Part shown: one piece after another, positions 1 through 11,640 of the stretch | Layout: each line of letters starts with the position of its first letter | Position numbering within the stretch: the stretch's first letter is position 1 | Assembly (NCBI GenBank): GCA_964017045.1 | Contig: OZ024802.1 | Coordinates: forward strand, 11,420,435-11,484,434 | Source of the DNA: Omphiscola glabra | Taxonomy: Eukaryota > Mollusca > Gastropoda > Lymnaeidae | Length of the DNA stretch: 64,000 nucleotides | Reading direction: 5' to 3' | Made by a program: the position numbers and the translations under genes | The notes under the pieces: model-generated | What the model was told of the DNA's origin: nothing | The model's input: only the letters and a program-made list of their open reading frames with translations | Databases searched by the model: none

Positions 1-2330
1 AACAACGACCGACACATGGCTGTGATAGAACAATGACAGACACATGGCTGTGATAGAACAATGACCGACACATGGCTGTGATAGAACAACGACCGACACA
101 TGGCTGTGATAGAACAACGACCGACACATGGCTGTGTTAGAACAACGACCGACACATGACTGTGATAGAACAACGACAGACACATGGCTGTGATAGAACA
201 ATGACAGACACATGGCTGTGATAGAACTTTGACCGACACATGACTGTTATGGAACAATGACAGACACATGGCTGTGTTAGAACAATGACAGACACATGGC
301 TGTGATAGAGCAACGACCGACACATGGCTGTGATAGAACAACGACCGACACATGGCTATGATAGAACAATGACAGACACATGGCTGTGATAGAACAACGA
401 CCGACACATGGCTGTGATAGAACAATGACAGACACATGGCTGTGATAGAACAATGACAGACACATGGCAGTGATAGAACAATGACCGACACATGGCTGTG
501 TTAGAACAATGACCGACACATGGCTGTGATAGAACAACGACCGACACATGGCTGTGATAGAACAACGACCGACACATGGCTGTGATAGAACAATGACAGA
601 CACATGGCTGTGATAGAACAACGACCGACACATGGCTGTGATAGAACAACGACCGACACATGGCTGTGATAGAACAATGACAGACACATGGCTGTGTTAG
701 AACAATGACAGACACATGGCTGTGATAGAACAACGACCGACACATGGCTGTGATAGAACAACGACCGACACATGGATGTGATAGAACAATTACAGACACA
801 TGGCTGTGATAGAACAACGACCGACACATGGCTGTGATAGAACAATGACAGACACATGGCTGTGATAGAACAACGACCGACACATGGCTGTGATAGAACA
901 ATGACAGACACATGGCTGTGATAGAACAATGACAGACACATGGCAGTGATAGAACAATGACCGACACATGGCTGTGATATAACAACGACCGACACATGGC
1001 TGTGATAGAACAACGACCGACACATGGCTGTGATAGAACAACGACCGACACATGGCTGTGATAGAACAATGACAGACACATGGCTGTGATAGAACAACGA
1101 CCGACACATGGCTGTGATAGAACAACGACCGACACATGGCTGTGATAGAACAATGACAGACACATGGCTGTGTTAGAACAATGACAGACACATGGCTGTG
1201 ATAGAACAACGACCGACACATGGCTGTGATAGAACAACGACCGACACATGGCTGTGATAGAACAATGACAGACACATGGCTGTGATAGAACAACGACCGA
1301 CACATGGCTGTGATAGAACAATGACAGACACATGGCTGTGTTAGAACAATGACAGACACATGGCTGTGATAGAACAACGACCGACACATGGCTGTGATAG
1401 AACAATGACAGACACATGACTGTGATAGAACAACGACAGACACATGACTGTGATAGAACAACGACAGACACATGGCTGTGATAGAACAACGACCGACACA
1501 TGGCTGTGATAGAACAACGACAGACACATGACTGTGATAGAACAATGACAGACACATGGCTGTGTTAGAACAATGACAGACACATGGCTGTGATAGAACA
1601 ACGACCGACACATGGCTGTGATAGAACAACGACCGACACATGGCTGTGATAGAACAACGACCGACACATGGCTGTGATAGAACAACGACCGACACATGGC
1701 TGTGTTAGAACAACGACCGACACATGACTGTGTTAGAACAATGACAGACACATGGCTGTGATAGAACAACGACCGACACATGGCTGTGATAGAACAACGA
1801 CCGACACATGGCTGTGATAGAACAACGACCGACACATGGCTGTGATAGAACAATGACCGACACATGGCTGTGATAGAACAACGACCGACACATGACTGTG
1901 ATAGAACAATGACCGACACATGGCTGTGATAGAACAACGACCGACACATGACTGTGTTAGAACAATGACCGACACATGACTGTGATAGAACAACGACCGA
2001 CCCATGACTGTGATAGAACAATGACCGACACATGGCTGTGATAGAACAATGACAGACACATGGCTGTGATAGAACAATGACCGACACATGACTGTGATAG
2101 AACAACGACCGACACATGGCTGTGTTAGAACAATGACCGACACATGACTGTGATAGAACAATGACAGACACATGGCTGTGATAGAACAACGACCGACACA
2201 TGACTGTGATAGAACAATGACCGACACATGACTGTGATAGAACAATGACCGACACATGGTTGTGATAGAACAATGACCGACCCATGGCTGTGTTAGAACA
2301 ACGACCGACACATGACTGTGATATAACAAT
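1..2330. repeat. 28-bp minisatellite, about 83 copies, truncated at left edge
   Basis: Continuous head-to-tail copies of a 28-bp unit containing GACACATGGCTGTGATAG. Most variation falls at four positions: C or A in GACCGAC/GACAGAC, C or T in AACAAC/AACAAT, G or A in TGGCT/TGACT, and A or T in GATAG/GTTAG. The unit has no stop codon in any minus-strand frame. Because 28 is not a multiple of 3, three units give a 28-residue protein period, which produces several long overlapping minus-strand open frames. I read these as an artefact. The array already runs at base 1, so its true length is unknown. Confidence 0.97.
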
Positions 2331-3104
2331 GTCGAAATAGCGTAATTGTGTGAGGAAGAGCAAAAGAAGGGGGAGGTGCATAGCTGTATAACAAATAAAG
2401 AAAGAAGGTGGGGACCAGATGGCTCTTCACTACAAATACTCATCAAGTAAATAAGGGTGGAGTTGGTGTGCTTGCTATCCTCCCAAGACAGCACATTTGG
2501 TAAGGGGGGGGGGGGGCACATTCGCCCAGATAAAAATATATTCGACCTGTGCTCGGATTAAAGTTATTATTAAGTAGAGGCGCCTTAAATAACAAGTTTT
2601 TTTAATATGGATTAACCATGAAGGAAGAAGTTACAGATTGGATTTGGTAACAAGGAACAAATGTGTGGGTTTTGTTTCTTTTTTTTTGGGAGGGGGGCCA
2701 CAAAGGAAGAGGGGGTTAAGGGAAGATCAAATTATGTGAAAAAGACTGGCTATGTTTGTGGCCCGGGGGGGGGGGCGGGGCACAAATGAAGAGGGGGGTG
2801 AATGGAAGATCAAATTATGTGAAAAAGACAGGCTATGTTTGTGGCCGGGGTGGGGTGTGGGGTGTAGAGGGATTAAGGCAAGAAAGTTGGGTCAGCAGGG
2901 TGTTATGGGGTGGGAATCAGGGGATGGTGGGATCAGAAATTGGGGACAGAGGATCGGGACAGGATGGGGAAAGAGGATAGGGACAGAGGGCTTAGATTGA
3001 AAGCATGTACATAGATTATACGATTTTGTGTGCAACTTGTGGTTGGGCTTGAAGGTGATTCATGGACATCGTTTTTATGTGGTAAAGTCATGTTTAACTG
3101 TAAC
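2331..3104. other. Unique sequence with an 82-bp tandem duplication and poly-G run
   Basis: No gene is recognisable. A poly-G run of about 11 lies near 2504. An 82-bp segment starting CACAAA (2699) is repeated once from 2781 to about 2860, sharing the core GATCAAATTATGTGAAAAAG. GGGACAGAGGAT-like short repeats follow to about 2990. Confidence 0.7.
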
Positions 3105-4164
3105 ATGATATCATGCCAATAACACCATGACACTTAGACCATCCTTTAACATGCCAATAAAACTATATCACCGTGACACTGAGACCCACCTTTAACATGC
3201 CAATAAAACTATATCACCGTGACACTGAGACCCACCTTTAACATGCCAATAAAACTATATCACCGTGACACTGAGACCCACCTTTAACATGCCAATAAAA
3301 CTATATCACCGTGACACTGAGACCCACCTTTAACATGCCAATAAAACTATATCACCGTGACACTGAGACCCACCTTTAACATGTCAATAACACCATGACA
3401 CTGAGACCCACCTTTAACATGCCAATAACACCATGAAACCGAGACCCACCTTTAACATGCCAATAAAACTATATCACCATGACACTGAGACCCACCTTTA
3501 ACATGCCAATAAAACCATTAACTGAGACCCACCTTTAACATGCCAATAACACCATTAAAATGAGACCCACCCGTTAACAGGCCAATAACACAGTGACTCT
3601 GAGACCCACCTTTAACATGCCAATAACACCGTGACTCTGAGACCCACCTTTAACATGCCAATAACACAAGGACTCTGAGACCCACCTTTAACAGGCCAAT
3701 AACACCGTGACTCTGAGACCCACCTTTAACATGCCAATAACACCGTGACTCTGAGACCCACCTTTAACATGCCAATAACACCGTGACTCTGTGACCCACC
3801 TTTAACAGGCCAATAACACCATGACTCTGTGACCCACCTTTAACATGCCAATAACACCGTGACTCTGAGACCCACCTTTAACAGGCCAATAACACCATGA
3901 CTCTTGACCCACCTTTAACATGCCAATAACACCGTGACTCTGAGACCCACCTTTAGCATGCCAATCACACCGTGACTCTGAGACCCACCTTTAACATGCC
4001 AATAACACCATGACTCTGAGACCCACCTTTAACATGCCAATAACACCGTGACTCTGAGACCCACCTTTAACATGACAATAACACCATGACTCTGAGACCC
4101 ACCTTTAACATGCCAATAACACCGTGACTCTGAGACCCACCTTTAACAGGCCAATAACACCATG
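3105..4164. repeat. 38/46-bp minisatellite, about 26 copies
   Basis: The unit contains TTTAACATGCCAATAA, then CACCGTGAC, then CTGAGACCCACC. The first block (to about 3360) uses a 46-bp form with 8 extra bases (ACTATATC-like). The later copies use a 38-bp form. The two length classes occupy mostly separate blocks, so each probably expanded locally after the 8-bp insertion or deletion. Confidence 0.95.
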
Positions 4165-4261
4165 ACCGACAACTAACATCCCAGCCACACGACCACTAAC
4201 ATCCCAGCCACACGACCACTAACATCCCAGGCACACGACCACTAACATCCCAGCCACACGA
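4165..4261. repeat. 23-bp minisatellite, 4 copies
   Basis: Four nearly identical units of CCACTAACATCCCAGCCAC plus ACGA follow directly after the 38/46-bp array. Confidence 0.93.
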
Positions 4262-5679
4262 GGAGACACTTTATTCAAATATTGTCACAAGACCACTAAC
4301 TCCTGCTGTCCTCACATAATTTATTTACAACCTTATTATGTAAAACACCACAAACTATTGCCATAATCACATATCAGATACTAAGGAACCTATTATAATC
4401 CACAGACGCTATCTTGTAATAATCAACATATCCATTTATTTATAATCCACACCTAAAAAAAGGAGGTTGTTAAGATTTCAAAAACCAGGAAGGTTAAGTA
4501 CACGCAATCCACAAGTTATCCACAGAGAAGTGAAATTTGGATTGATTCAATCCACGCGGCCAGAGCCCCCCAACCACCAACAGCACAGGTCTGTACGTCG
4601 TGTGTCTTCCAACTCGGTGAACTCAGTGCTGTTGGTCTGGACGGATGTCATATGGCCTGACTACATTTCATAATTATTGGTGATGAGGAGGGACAGGGAG
4701 CAGGTGGAAAGGTGGGGGGAGGGGGAGGGATAACCTGCATGGCTACTGTATGTATTGAGGGGGCTAGGGGTAGGGGGTGATAAGTGAGAGAGGTGCTATG
4801 TGGTGGGAGGGGTGTGATGGAAAATCAGCTGTACGCGTTTACAGTTGACATGGAGAATTTGAAAAAGTATTTTCTGGATGTTTTGCTGCAAAAAGGGTTT
4901 GGCTGTGTGTGCATGTTTGTGTGTGTATGTGTGTTTGTATGGCTAAAAGGAATTTACCGAAGTTTGAAATAGGACGGGTGCCTGTGATGTATTTGATGGT
5001 TATTTTAAGTGGCAGGCAGGTTATAGTGATGGGGAACAACTGAACACAAAAATAATCAAAGATTTAAATGAGATTGATATCTTAGATATATATAGTGATT
5101 ATAGAGCGGGAGATAGATGATACATGGAGGGATTGTGGAGAGATAACTTAAATATAGGAGGAGTAGGATGGAGAGATATCTTAGACATAAAAGAAGTATA
5201 GATATAGAGATATCTGAGATACAACAAAGAAAATAAACAATTAAAAATGTCACTATTTGATTGCCTGGTTTTGTGGAGACATTGGTTGCATTGGGGGGGG
5301 GGGGGCGGGTGGAGGGAGGGAGGAGAGAAAAGAAAGAGAGTGAGAAAGTGGTGGCACAAAAAAGTGAGATGAATAACAGAAATTAGAATTTGAGGATTGT
5401 AGAGAGAAATAAAGGGTTGTAAAATAAAGAGAGAGGGGGAGAGAGGGGAAAAGAGAGAGAGAGAATAAGAGAGAGAGGAAGACCGGAAAAAGGGGGGGGG
5501 GGTAGAAGGCTGATTGGTACGACAAGCCTGGAGTTCACTAAATTGTGTAAATACTTTGAACAATTTTATCGTGGTTCTCAAATAGCATGTCTTTGACACC
5601 AGTGGTAAACCGAACAACTGACGCCCCTATATCCCCCCCCCCCCCCGGGTCACCGTTCGTTCCCTTTGAATATAACACA
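4262..5679. other. Unique AT-rich sequence with simple-sequence tracts
   Basis: No supportable gene. It holds a TG-rich stretch (about 4900-4945), a purine-rich GA tract interrupted by poly-G (about 5290-5510) and a poly-C run (about 5632-5646). Short open frames here are low-complexity products. Confidence 0.6.
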
Positions 5680-5862
5680 TCATCAGTGCTGAATATAGAG
5701 TAGATATGTACATGGTCTGTCATTAATCATCAGTGCTGAATATAGAGTAGATATGTACAGGGTCTGTCATTAATCATCAGTGCTGAATATAGAGTAGATA
5801 TGTACAGGGTCTGTCATTAATCATCAGTGCTGAATATAGAGTAGATATGTACAGGGTCTGTC
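5680..5862. repeat. 47-bp minisatellite, 4 copies
   Basis: Copies start at 5680, 5727, 5774 and 5821 with only one or two differences. The core is TCATCAGTGCTGAATATAGA. The last copy is truncated. Confidence 0.95.
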
Positions 5863-6423
5863 CCCATTTAATCTGTCCCTTACTTAAACTCCATAAAAAG
5901 GGAAGTGAGAACCTTTTGGGGGGAAAAAAAGGGGGGGGGGAGCAGAGAAACTTTACGGCGCCAGGTCACGTGACGGTGTGGGAAGTGTGAATGTTGATTG
6001 ATCGATGATGGACCAGTCTTCAGCTTAAGTATAAAGGTTCTCAAGCTATGTTTAATAATAGTAATCGCTACACCACCACCACCAAACCCCCCCCCCCTTT
6101 TTCTTAAAAAAAAAAAAAACAGAAAAAAGAAGGAAAAAAACAGATAGATGATTTTTTAAGAAAAACCGTTTACGTACACAGTGGTTCTCATCCCACACAA
6201 TGCCCAACCGAAACAGAGTATAAATAATTTCGCAAACAGGCTCACAATAATTTATTAAAATGACGCGCTCCTCATAACTTTCTGATAGCAATACCAAAAC
6301 AACCACGAGAGATAACCTAACTGAATAGGAGACAACATTTAGATCCCCTGATCTAGTTTTACACATATATTTATATATACACATTTATATACACACATGT
6401 GTGTATATGTGTATGTGTATGGC
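5863..6423. other. Unique sequence, poly-C/poly-A tract and TA/CA microsatellite
   Basis: Contains a CACCACCACC stretch followed by poly-C, T and A homopolymers (6070-6120). An alternating TATA/CACA/TGTG tract (6364-6420) abuts the retrotransposon tail on its right and may be that element's 3' microsatellite tail. An unrecognised minus-strand open frame of 110 codons (6052-6384) shows no domain I know. Confidence 0.5.
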
Positions 6424-6797
6424 ATCTTTCCGTCTACGAGAGACGATAGATTATCTTGTCTGGTTGCAGCTCTTCGTGTGGCTAATGAGACCAATCCTTG
6501 AATGGCAGTCTCTTGTGCATGTCCCGCACACGAATGCGGTGGAGTAGTGTTTTCTTGCCTTTCTCCGCGCTCTCTTCACAGCTGCTTCCGCCCTGTAGAG
6601 CTCCTCAGCACGTAGTGATCCTTCCTTCACGATGCCCCGCCATGTGGATCGATCCTCCGCCAGGTCCTCCCAATTTGAGATGTTTATGTTAGCCACCTTC
6701 ATATCTCTTTTGCAAATGTCTATGTATCTGAGACGAGGTCGTCCAACTGACATTTTCCCTGTCGCCAGCTCTCTGTACAGCACGTCCATACACACAC
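6424..6797 (-). pseudogene. Non-LTR retrotransposon 3' end (C-terminal tail of endonuclease-reverse transcriptase)
   Basis: The minus-strand reading contains the landmarks of the region after the reverse-transcriptase domain in many animal LINE ORF2 proteins. These are a LYRELATGKMSVGRPRLRY segment, then NWEDLAEDRSTWR, a KRARRKAR basic stretch, and a CCHH/C-type zinc finger with CGTC and SRIGLISHTKSC near the C-terminus, ending in a stop at 6451. A short 3' untranslated stretch containing CGTAGACGGAAAGATGCC leads into a CA/TA microsatellite tail. Only about 110 codons remain. The upstream (5') side is cut off at a TA microsatellite, as expected for a 5'-truncated insertion. The family-level assignment follows from known LINE architecture, but the clade is not determined. 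It is not a functional gene. Confidence 0.85.
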
Positions 6798-6864
6798 ATG
6801 TATATATATATATATATATATATACATATATACATATACATAAATATATATATATATATATATT
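6798..6864. repeat. (TA)n/(CA)n microsatellite
   Basis: Alternating TATATA with short CATATA interruptions, directly at the 5' break point of the retrotransposon fragment. Confidence 0.9.
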
Positions 6865-7110
6865 TCTGACCAATCAAAAAGCATGATTGATGCGGCGATC
6901 CATAATTGACCTATTGACCTAAAGACCTTACATTCAAAGCCGTGAAAATGCAATACATCAATTAGACATACACGAATGAACTAACCTATAATTCTGAACT
7001 TAAAGTCGCAGTAGTGAAGTGTTGCGTATTTTGTTCATTCGGTATCTGTTAGAGACTTTGAGGTCATACGTGCGTTGGGTTTGATTAGAACTATAGGCCA
7101 ATGGTTAGAA

Positions 7111-7274
7111 CAGTGGTTCTCAACCTTCCGTGACCAATTAATACAGTACCTCATGTTGTGTTGACCCCTAACCATAAAATTATTTTCATTGCTACTTCTT
7201 AAATATTATTTTTTTCGATGGTCTTAGGTGACCTCTGTGTAATGGGGTCGCGACCAGCAGGTTGAGAACCGCTG
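7111..7274 (+). mobile_element. SPIN-like hAT MITE, copy 1
   Basis: 164-bp non-autonomous DNA transposon. It opens with CAGTGGTTCTCAACC and closes with GGTTGAGAACCGCTG, a 15-bp terminal inverted repeat with one mismatch. Internal blocks CCATAAAATTATTTTCATTG, GATGGTCTTAGG and GGGGTCGCGACC agree with my memory of the SPIN (Space Invaders) hAT MITE consensus. The flanks GGTTAGAA (left) and GGTTAGGA (right) form an 8-bp target-site duplication with one change. No transposase is encoded, so it depends on an autonomous relative. Confidence 0.92.
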
Positions 7275-7456
7275 GGTTAGGAGAGTAGAGCCGATACCAG
7301 AGTCAACTAACAGCGATGTTGGCAGTAGGATTCTAGGACATTCCACAACTTCCATGATGTCCGAAAAGAGGCCAAATGGCATAAGTGACAGGTGACCTCG
7401 TTTAAGACCCGGCTGCAAGCTCGGGGGGACCAGGGGAAGTTAAAGATGAGCTAGAG

Positions 7457-7813
7457 ATGTGAAAGGTGAGGGCTAGTGGGTAAAAGGTGAGTGCTATAGT
7501 GCTAAAGGTGAGTGCTAGTGTGTAAAAGGTGAGTGCTAGTGTGTAAAAGGTGAGGGCTGGTGGGTAAAAGGTGAGTGCTAGTGGGTAAAAGGTGAGTGCT
7601 AGTGTGTAAAAGGTGAGTGCTAGTGTGTAAAAGGTGAGTGCTAGTGTGTAAAAGGTGAGTGCTAGTGGGTAAAAGGTGAGTGCTGGTGGGTAAAAGGTGA
7701 GTGCTAGTGGGTAAAGGATGAGTGCTAGTGGGTAAAAGGTGAGTGCTAGTGGGTAAAAGGTGAGTGCTAGTGGGTACAAAGGTGAGTAATAGTGGGTAAA
7801 AGGTGAGTACTAG
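7457..7813. repeat. 21-bp minisatellite, about 17 copies
   Basis: The unit is GTGGGTAAAAGGTGAGTGCT plus A, with minor variants. A 21-bp period keeps frames open and gives a minus-strand 7-residue pattern (YPLALTF). I see no independent coding evidence. Confidence 0.95.
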
Positions 7814-7950
7814 TGCAACCAATAACTAATATCCATCTATATTTATATATGCAACGAAACTTCTTTACCCCACTCGCATTCGACAACCGAGGGCACGTCG
7901 TGCAAGAACAGTGATTTATCGCCCTTTACGGGATATTAACATCTAGTTGT

Positions 7951-8202
7951 ATCAGGTATGGCCATAGTATTGTCAGGTATGGCCACAGTAGTGTCAGGTA
8001 TGGCCACAGTAGTGTCAGGTATGGCCACAGTAGTGTCAGGTGTGGCCACAGTAGTGTCAGGTATGGCCGCAGTAGTGTCAGGTATGGCCACAGTAGTGTC
8101 AGGTATGGCCACAGTAGTGTCAGGTATGGCCACAGTAGTGTCAGGTATGGCCACAGTAGTGTCAGGTATGGCCACAGTAGTGTCAGGTATGGCCACAGTA
8201 GT
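7951..8202. repeat. 21-bp minisatellite, 12 copies
   Basis: Twelve units of TCAGGTATGGCCACAGTAGT plus G fill exactly 252 bp. The unit is unrelated to the neighbouring 21-bp array although the period is the same. Open frames on both strands are 7-residue repeats (for example MATVVSG). Confidence 0.96.
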
Positions 8203-8341
8203 TCATTCCTATTACCAAACATTTTAAGGACTTTGACATTTAATTTTATAAATAATTATGGATTTCGTTAATAAGTATTGTAGTTATAGGTTGGGGGTGG
8301 AGGTGTGGGGAGATGAACAGAAGTTATTTATATGTGGACAT

Positions 8342-8915
8342 TCTCTCTCCACAAACTCTGGCTGCGATGTGTTGTATGGGCTTTCTCTCTCCACAAACTC
8401 TGGCCGCGATGCGTTGTATGGGCTTTCTCTCTCCACAAACTCTGGCCGCGATGCGTTGTATGGGCTTTCTCTCTCCACAAACTCTGGCCGCGATGCGTTG
8501 TATGGGCTTTCTCTCTCCACAAACTCTGGCCGCGATGCGTTGTATGGGCTTTCTCTCTCCACAAACTCTGGCCGCGATGCGTTGTATGGGCTTTCTCTCT
8601 CCACAAACTCTGGCCGCGATGCGTTGTATGGGCTTTCTCTCTCCACAAACTCTGGCCGCGATGCGTTGTATGGGCTTTCTCTCTCCACAAACTCTGGCCG
8701 CGATGCGTTGTATGGGCTTTCTCTCTCCACAAACTCTGGCTGCGATGTGTTGTATGGGCTTTCTCTCTCCACAAACTCTGGCTGCGATGTGTTGTATGGG
8801 CTTTCTCTCTCCACAAACTCTGGCTGCGATGTGTTGTATGGGCTTTCTCTCCCACAAACTCTGGCTGCGATGTGTTGTATGGGCTTTCTCTCCCATAAAC
8901 TCTGGCTGCGATGTG
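8342..8915. repeat. 42-bp minisatellite, 14 copies
   Basis: The unit contains CTCCACAAACTCTGG, CGCGATGCGTTGTATGGGC and TTTCTCT. The inner copies carry CCGCGATGCG and the outer copies at both ends carry CTGCGATGTG, so the array was homogenised from its middle. The last two copies lose a base (CTCTCCCA). Since 42 is a multiple of 3 and the unit has few stops, at least five frames are open for 170-260 codons. That many open frames at once argues against coding. Confidence 0.96.
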
Positions 8916-9119
8916 TCTGTTTCAAGGATCTGGAAACATTACATTTCAAATAATGGTTTGCTGATTCGGGGAATGGCTTTGGGAGGGAGGGGTGGAACAG
9001 GCGGAGGGAATGTAAGAAGACCGAATCTTTAAAACATCTCACAGATGTCAGCGTGAATAATATGTTAACCACTTATGGGAGGCAAGTAATGTACTGAATA
9101 TTTCTTGTGCATGATATAC

Positions 9120-9223
9120 AGAGTGCTCGGACTTGTGAGTACTGGCCAATCATAGTGTTGGGACTTGAGCGGACTGGCCAATCAGAGTGTTGGGACTTGT
9201 GAGGACTCGTTAATCAAAGCGTT
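9120..9223. repeat. About 34-bp repeat, 3 copies
   Basis: Three degenerate units with GTGTTGGGACTTG, GGACTGGCCAATCA and AGAGT. Confidence 0.85.
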
Positions 9224-9420
9224 TGATTAGATTTTTTTAAAAAGTGAGGACGTTAATAATGGTGCAGATAGGCCGTTGATAATGTCTCAGGAATTTGTTA
9301 ATAACATTAAAAGAAGATTATATCATGGAAGTATAATAGGAATTGAAGTATCTTCATCTTTCTGTGAAGCCTATTTATCATTGTGGATACTGTGAATGTT
9401 GGTATTGAAATTAGTCACTG

Positions 9421-9464
9421 TTTGAACCCCGTCGTCCCCGGGTTTGAACCCCGTCGTCCCCGGG
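9421..9464. repeat. 22-bp perfect tandem duplication
   Basis: TTTGAACCCCGTCGTCCCCG plus GG occurs twice back to back without a mismatch. Confidence 0.93.
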
Positions 9465-9710
9465 TGATGATTTATAACTCAATTAAACAGTGTCACACAG
9501 TAACAATGAAATTTAAATGCAAGACAAAGTTATTCCTCGCTAGAACAGACAAGTCAAGTTTAACGCTTTATTTTGTATATAAGTTAATGCAAATGTCCAC
9601 CTGCATCATCTTCTGCGCGGGACATGGACGTGCTGGTTGGGGGAATAAGACGCATTATGTCTACAGCACGTCTCTGTCTCTGTCATAGTCACAGTTGGTT
9701 GGGGGGGGGG

Positions 9711-10187
9711 GTCGTTTGGTGGTGAAGTGCAGACGGTCCAGACCTGTTTACTTTTCAGAAGGTCTCAGTTGGGAGACCTGGTTGTTTGGTGGTGAAGTGC
9801 AGACGGTCTCAATGGAGGACCTGGTTGTTTGGTGGTGAAGTGCAGACGGTCTCAATGGGGGACCTGGTTGTTTGGTGGTGAAGTGCAGACGGTCTCAATG
9901 GGGGACCTGGTTGTTTGGTGGTGAAGTGCAGACGGTCTCAATGGGGGACCTGGTTGTTTGGTGGTGAAGTGCAGACGGTCTCAATGGGGGACCTGGTTGT
10001 TTGGTGGTGAAGTGCAGACGGTCTCAGTTGGGGGACCTGGTTGTTTGTTGGTGAAGTGCAGACGGTCTCAGTTGGGGGATCTGGGTGTTTGGTGGTGAAG
10101 TGCAGACGGTCTCAGTTGGGAGACCTGGTTGTTTGTCGGTGAAGTGCAGACGGTCTCATTTGGGGGATCTGGGTGTTTGGTGGTGAA
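9711..10187. repeat. 43-bp minisatellite, about 11 copies
   Basis: The unit contains TTTGGTGGTGAAGTGCAGAC, GGTCTCAATGGGGGACC and TGGTT. The first copy carries an internal insertion with CAGACCTGTTTACTTTTCAG. Later copies change to CAGTTGGGGGA and GGGTGTTTGG. Confidence 0.95.
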
Positions 10188-10206
10188 AAAATAAATTTAA
10201 AAGAAG

Positions 10207-10264
10207 TTCACAAAACCTTCATGATTACAGACATCTCACCACTTGTAACACACTTCATACAGTT
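10207..10264 (-). repeat. Inverted copy of the 53-bp repeat unit
   Basis: This 58-bp segment is the reverse complement of 11597-11654 (last copy of the 53-bp array plus its flank CATGAAGGCTTTGTGA) with about five mismatches. The pair forms an inverted repeat about 1.4 kb apart, with the palindromic element between them. Confidence 0.85.
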
Positions 10265-10268
10265 AGCT

Positions 10269-10497
10269 CTTACGAATGTCATTGTCAATAGAACTTATGA
10301 GACACATGCACGTTTTGTGAATGTCATTGTCAATAGAACCTATGAGACACACACATTTTGTGTATGTCATTGTCAATAGAACCTATGAGGCACACACACA
10401 CGTTTTGTGAATGTCATTATCAATAGAACCTATGAGACACACACACACGTTTTTGAATGTCATTGTCAATAGAACCTATGAGAAACATGCACGTTTT
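10269..10497. repeat. About 45-bp minisatellite, 5 copies
   Basis: The unit contains GAATGTCATTGTCAATAGAA, CCTATGAGACACA and CACGTTTTGT. Unit length varies with the ACACAC run. Confidence 0.92.
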
Positions 10498-10887
10498 GAG
10501 AATGAGACTAGAACATGTGTTTGGCTTGGTGAACTTGGTGGATGGCCGGACCTGGAAAAGTCAAGGTAAAGTCAAGGTAAATCCCCTTGTCAGGCTATGA
10601 GTGAGAGAGGATGTGAACGCCCCGTAGACGTGATAGTTGATTGGCATACGATCGACGCACTTCCCACAGGACCGGACTGCTCAGTTTGACAAGAGTTATG
10701 TTAAACCGAAAGAGAGTTGGGAGGGGGCAGTTGTGTGTGTGTGGGGGGGGGGGGGTGTGCAGGCTGATTAATAAATATGTCTAATCAGTTTTTTGAAGCA
10801 ATGGGTGGGTGCAAAATAAAAAACAAGGGTGGAAAACGAAGAAGAAATCTTTTAATCTACCGGAAACAACATTCGACAACAGATTGT

Positions 10888-10946
10888 ATATGTGTGTATG
10901 TGTGTGTTTGTGTGTGTGTGTGTGTGTGTTTGTTTGTGTGTGCTTG
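10888..10946. repeat. (TG)n microsatellite
   Basis: TGTGTG tract with occasional TGTTTG and TGTATG interruptions. Confidence 0.9.
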
Positions 10947-10989
10947 TAACAATTTCCTACTCAGTAGCTACACCAAATTGTAGTGGTTA

Positions 10990-11264
10990 CCGGATATTTG
11001 ATCGAAAGAAATTTCGTCGACGGAAAATTGATCGAAGGAAATTTGATCGAACGGAAATTTGATCGAATCGTTTTTTTAGTTTACACGTTTAAATTTTGCG
11101 TCAAATTTCTTTTTGAACGCATTATTTTGTTTTACTGTATAGTATAGTGCGTTCAAAAAGAAATTTGACGAAAATTTTAGCGTGTGAACTGAAAAAAAAG
11201 ATTCCACCAAATTTCAGTTCGATCAAATTTCCGTCGACGAAATTTCTTTCGATCAAATTTCCGG
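10990..11264. mobile_element. Palindromic MITE-like element with GATCGAA subterminal repeats, copy 1
   Basis: This 275-bp segment is almost entirely self-complementary. The left end reads CCGGATATTTGATCGAAAGA, and the right end is its reverse complement with one change. Each arm contains AAATTTCGTCGACGG. The left arm adds tandem GGAAATTTGATCGAACGG-type units of about 16 bp. The middle is a second palindrome, GCGTCAAATTTCTTTTTGAA against TTCAAAAAGAAATTTGACG. Related copies lie at 58624-58840 and 59086-59402. I do not recognise a published family. A folded hairpin or foldback transposon is the best interpretation. ERNF/GNLI-like open frames on the minus strand are a by-product. Confidence 0.8.
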
Positions 11265-11268
11265 ATAC

Positions 11269-11640
11269 GAATTGTAGTAACTGGATGAAGTGTGCCACAA
11301 ATAGGGAGATATTGGTGATCATTATTGTAGTAACTGGATGTAGTGTGCCACAAGTGGTGAGATGTCGGTAATCTTTATTGTAGTAACTGGATGAAGTGTG
11401 CCACAAGTGGTGAGATGTCGGTAATCCTTATTGTAGTAACTGGATGAAGTGTGCCACAAGTGGTGAGATGTCGGTAATCATTATTGTAGTAACTGGATGA
11501 AGTGTGCCACAAGTGGTGAGATGTCAGTAATCTTTATTGTAGTAACTGGATGAAGTGTGCCACAAGTGGTGAGATGTCAGTAATCTTTATTGTAGTAACT
11601 GGATGAAGTGTGCCACAAGTGGTGAGATGACTGTAATCAT
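11269..11640. repeat. 53-bp minisatellite, 7 copies
   Basis: The unit contains ATTGTAGTAACTGGATGAAG, TGTGCCACAAGTGG and TGAGATGTCGGTAATC. Copies are nearly identical. The array begins at the edge of the palindromic element. The last copy is extended by a flank that is also present in the inverted copy at 10207. Confidence 0.95.

Noticed and set aside
1..2330. CRISPR-like array (28-bp repeated units)
   Set aside because: The units are directly contiguous, with no unique spacers, and the sequence context is eukaryotic. It is a tandem minisatellite.
1..2521. Several minus-strand open frames of 80-399 codons rich in Cys, His, Ser and Val
   Set aside because: They overlap each other in all three frames and follow from a 28-bp unit that lacks stops. 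No start context or independent domain.
6052..6384. 110-codon minus frame
   Set aside because: It ends in homopolymer-derived Phe/Lys and has no domain or conserved start.
8258..9072. Open frames of 175-262 codons on both strands over the 42-bp array
   Set aside because: Five frames are open at once, an artefact of a stop-poor unit with a period divisible by 3. A one-base loss in the last units breaks the frame.
9421..9464. tRNA or SINE B-box (GGTTTGAACCCC)
   Set aside because: It is a perfect 22-bp duplication with no upstream A box or cloverleaf. Chance resemblance.
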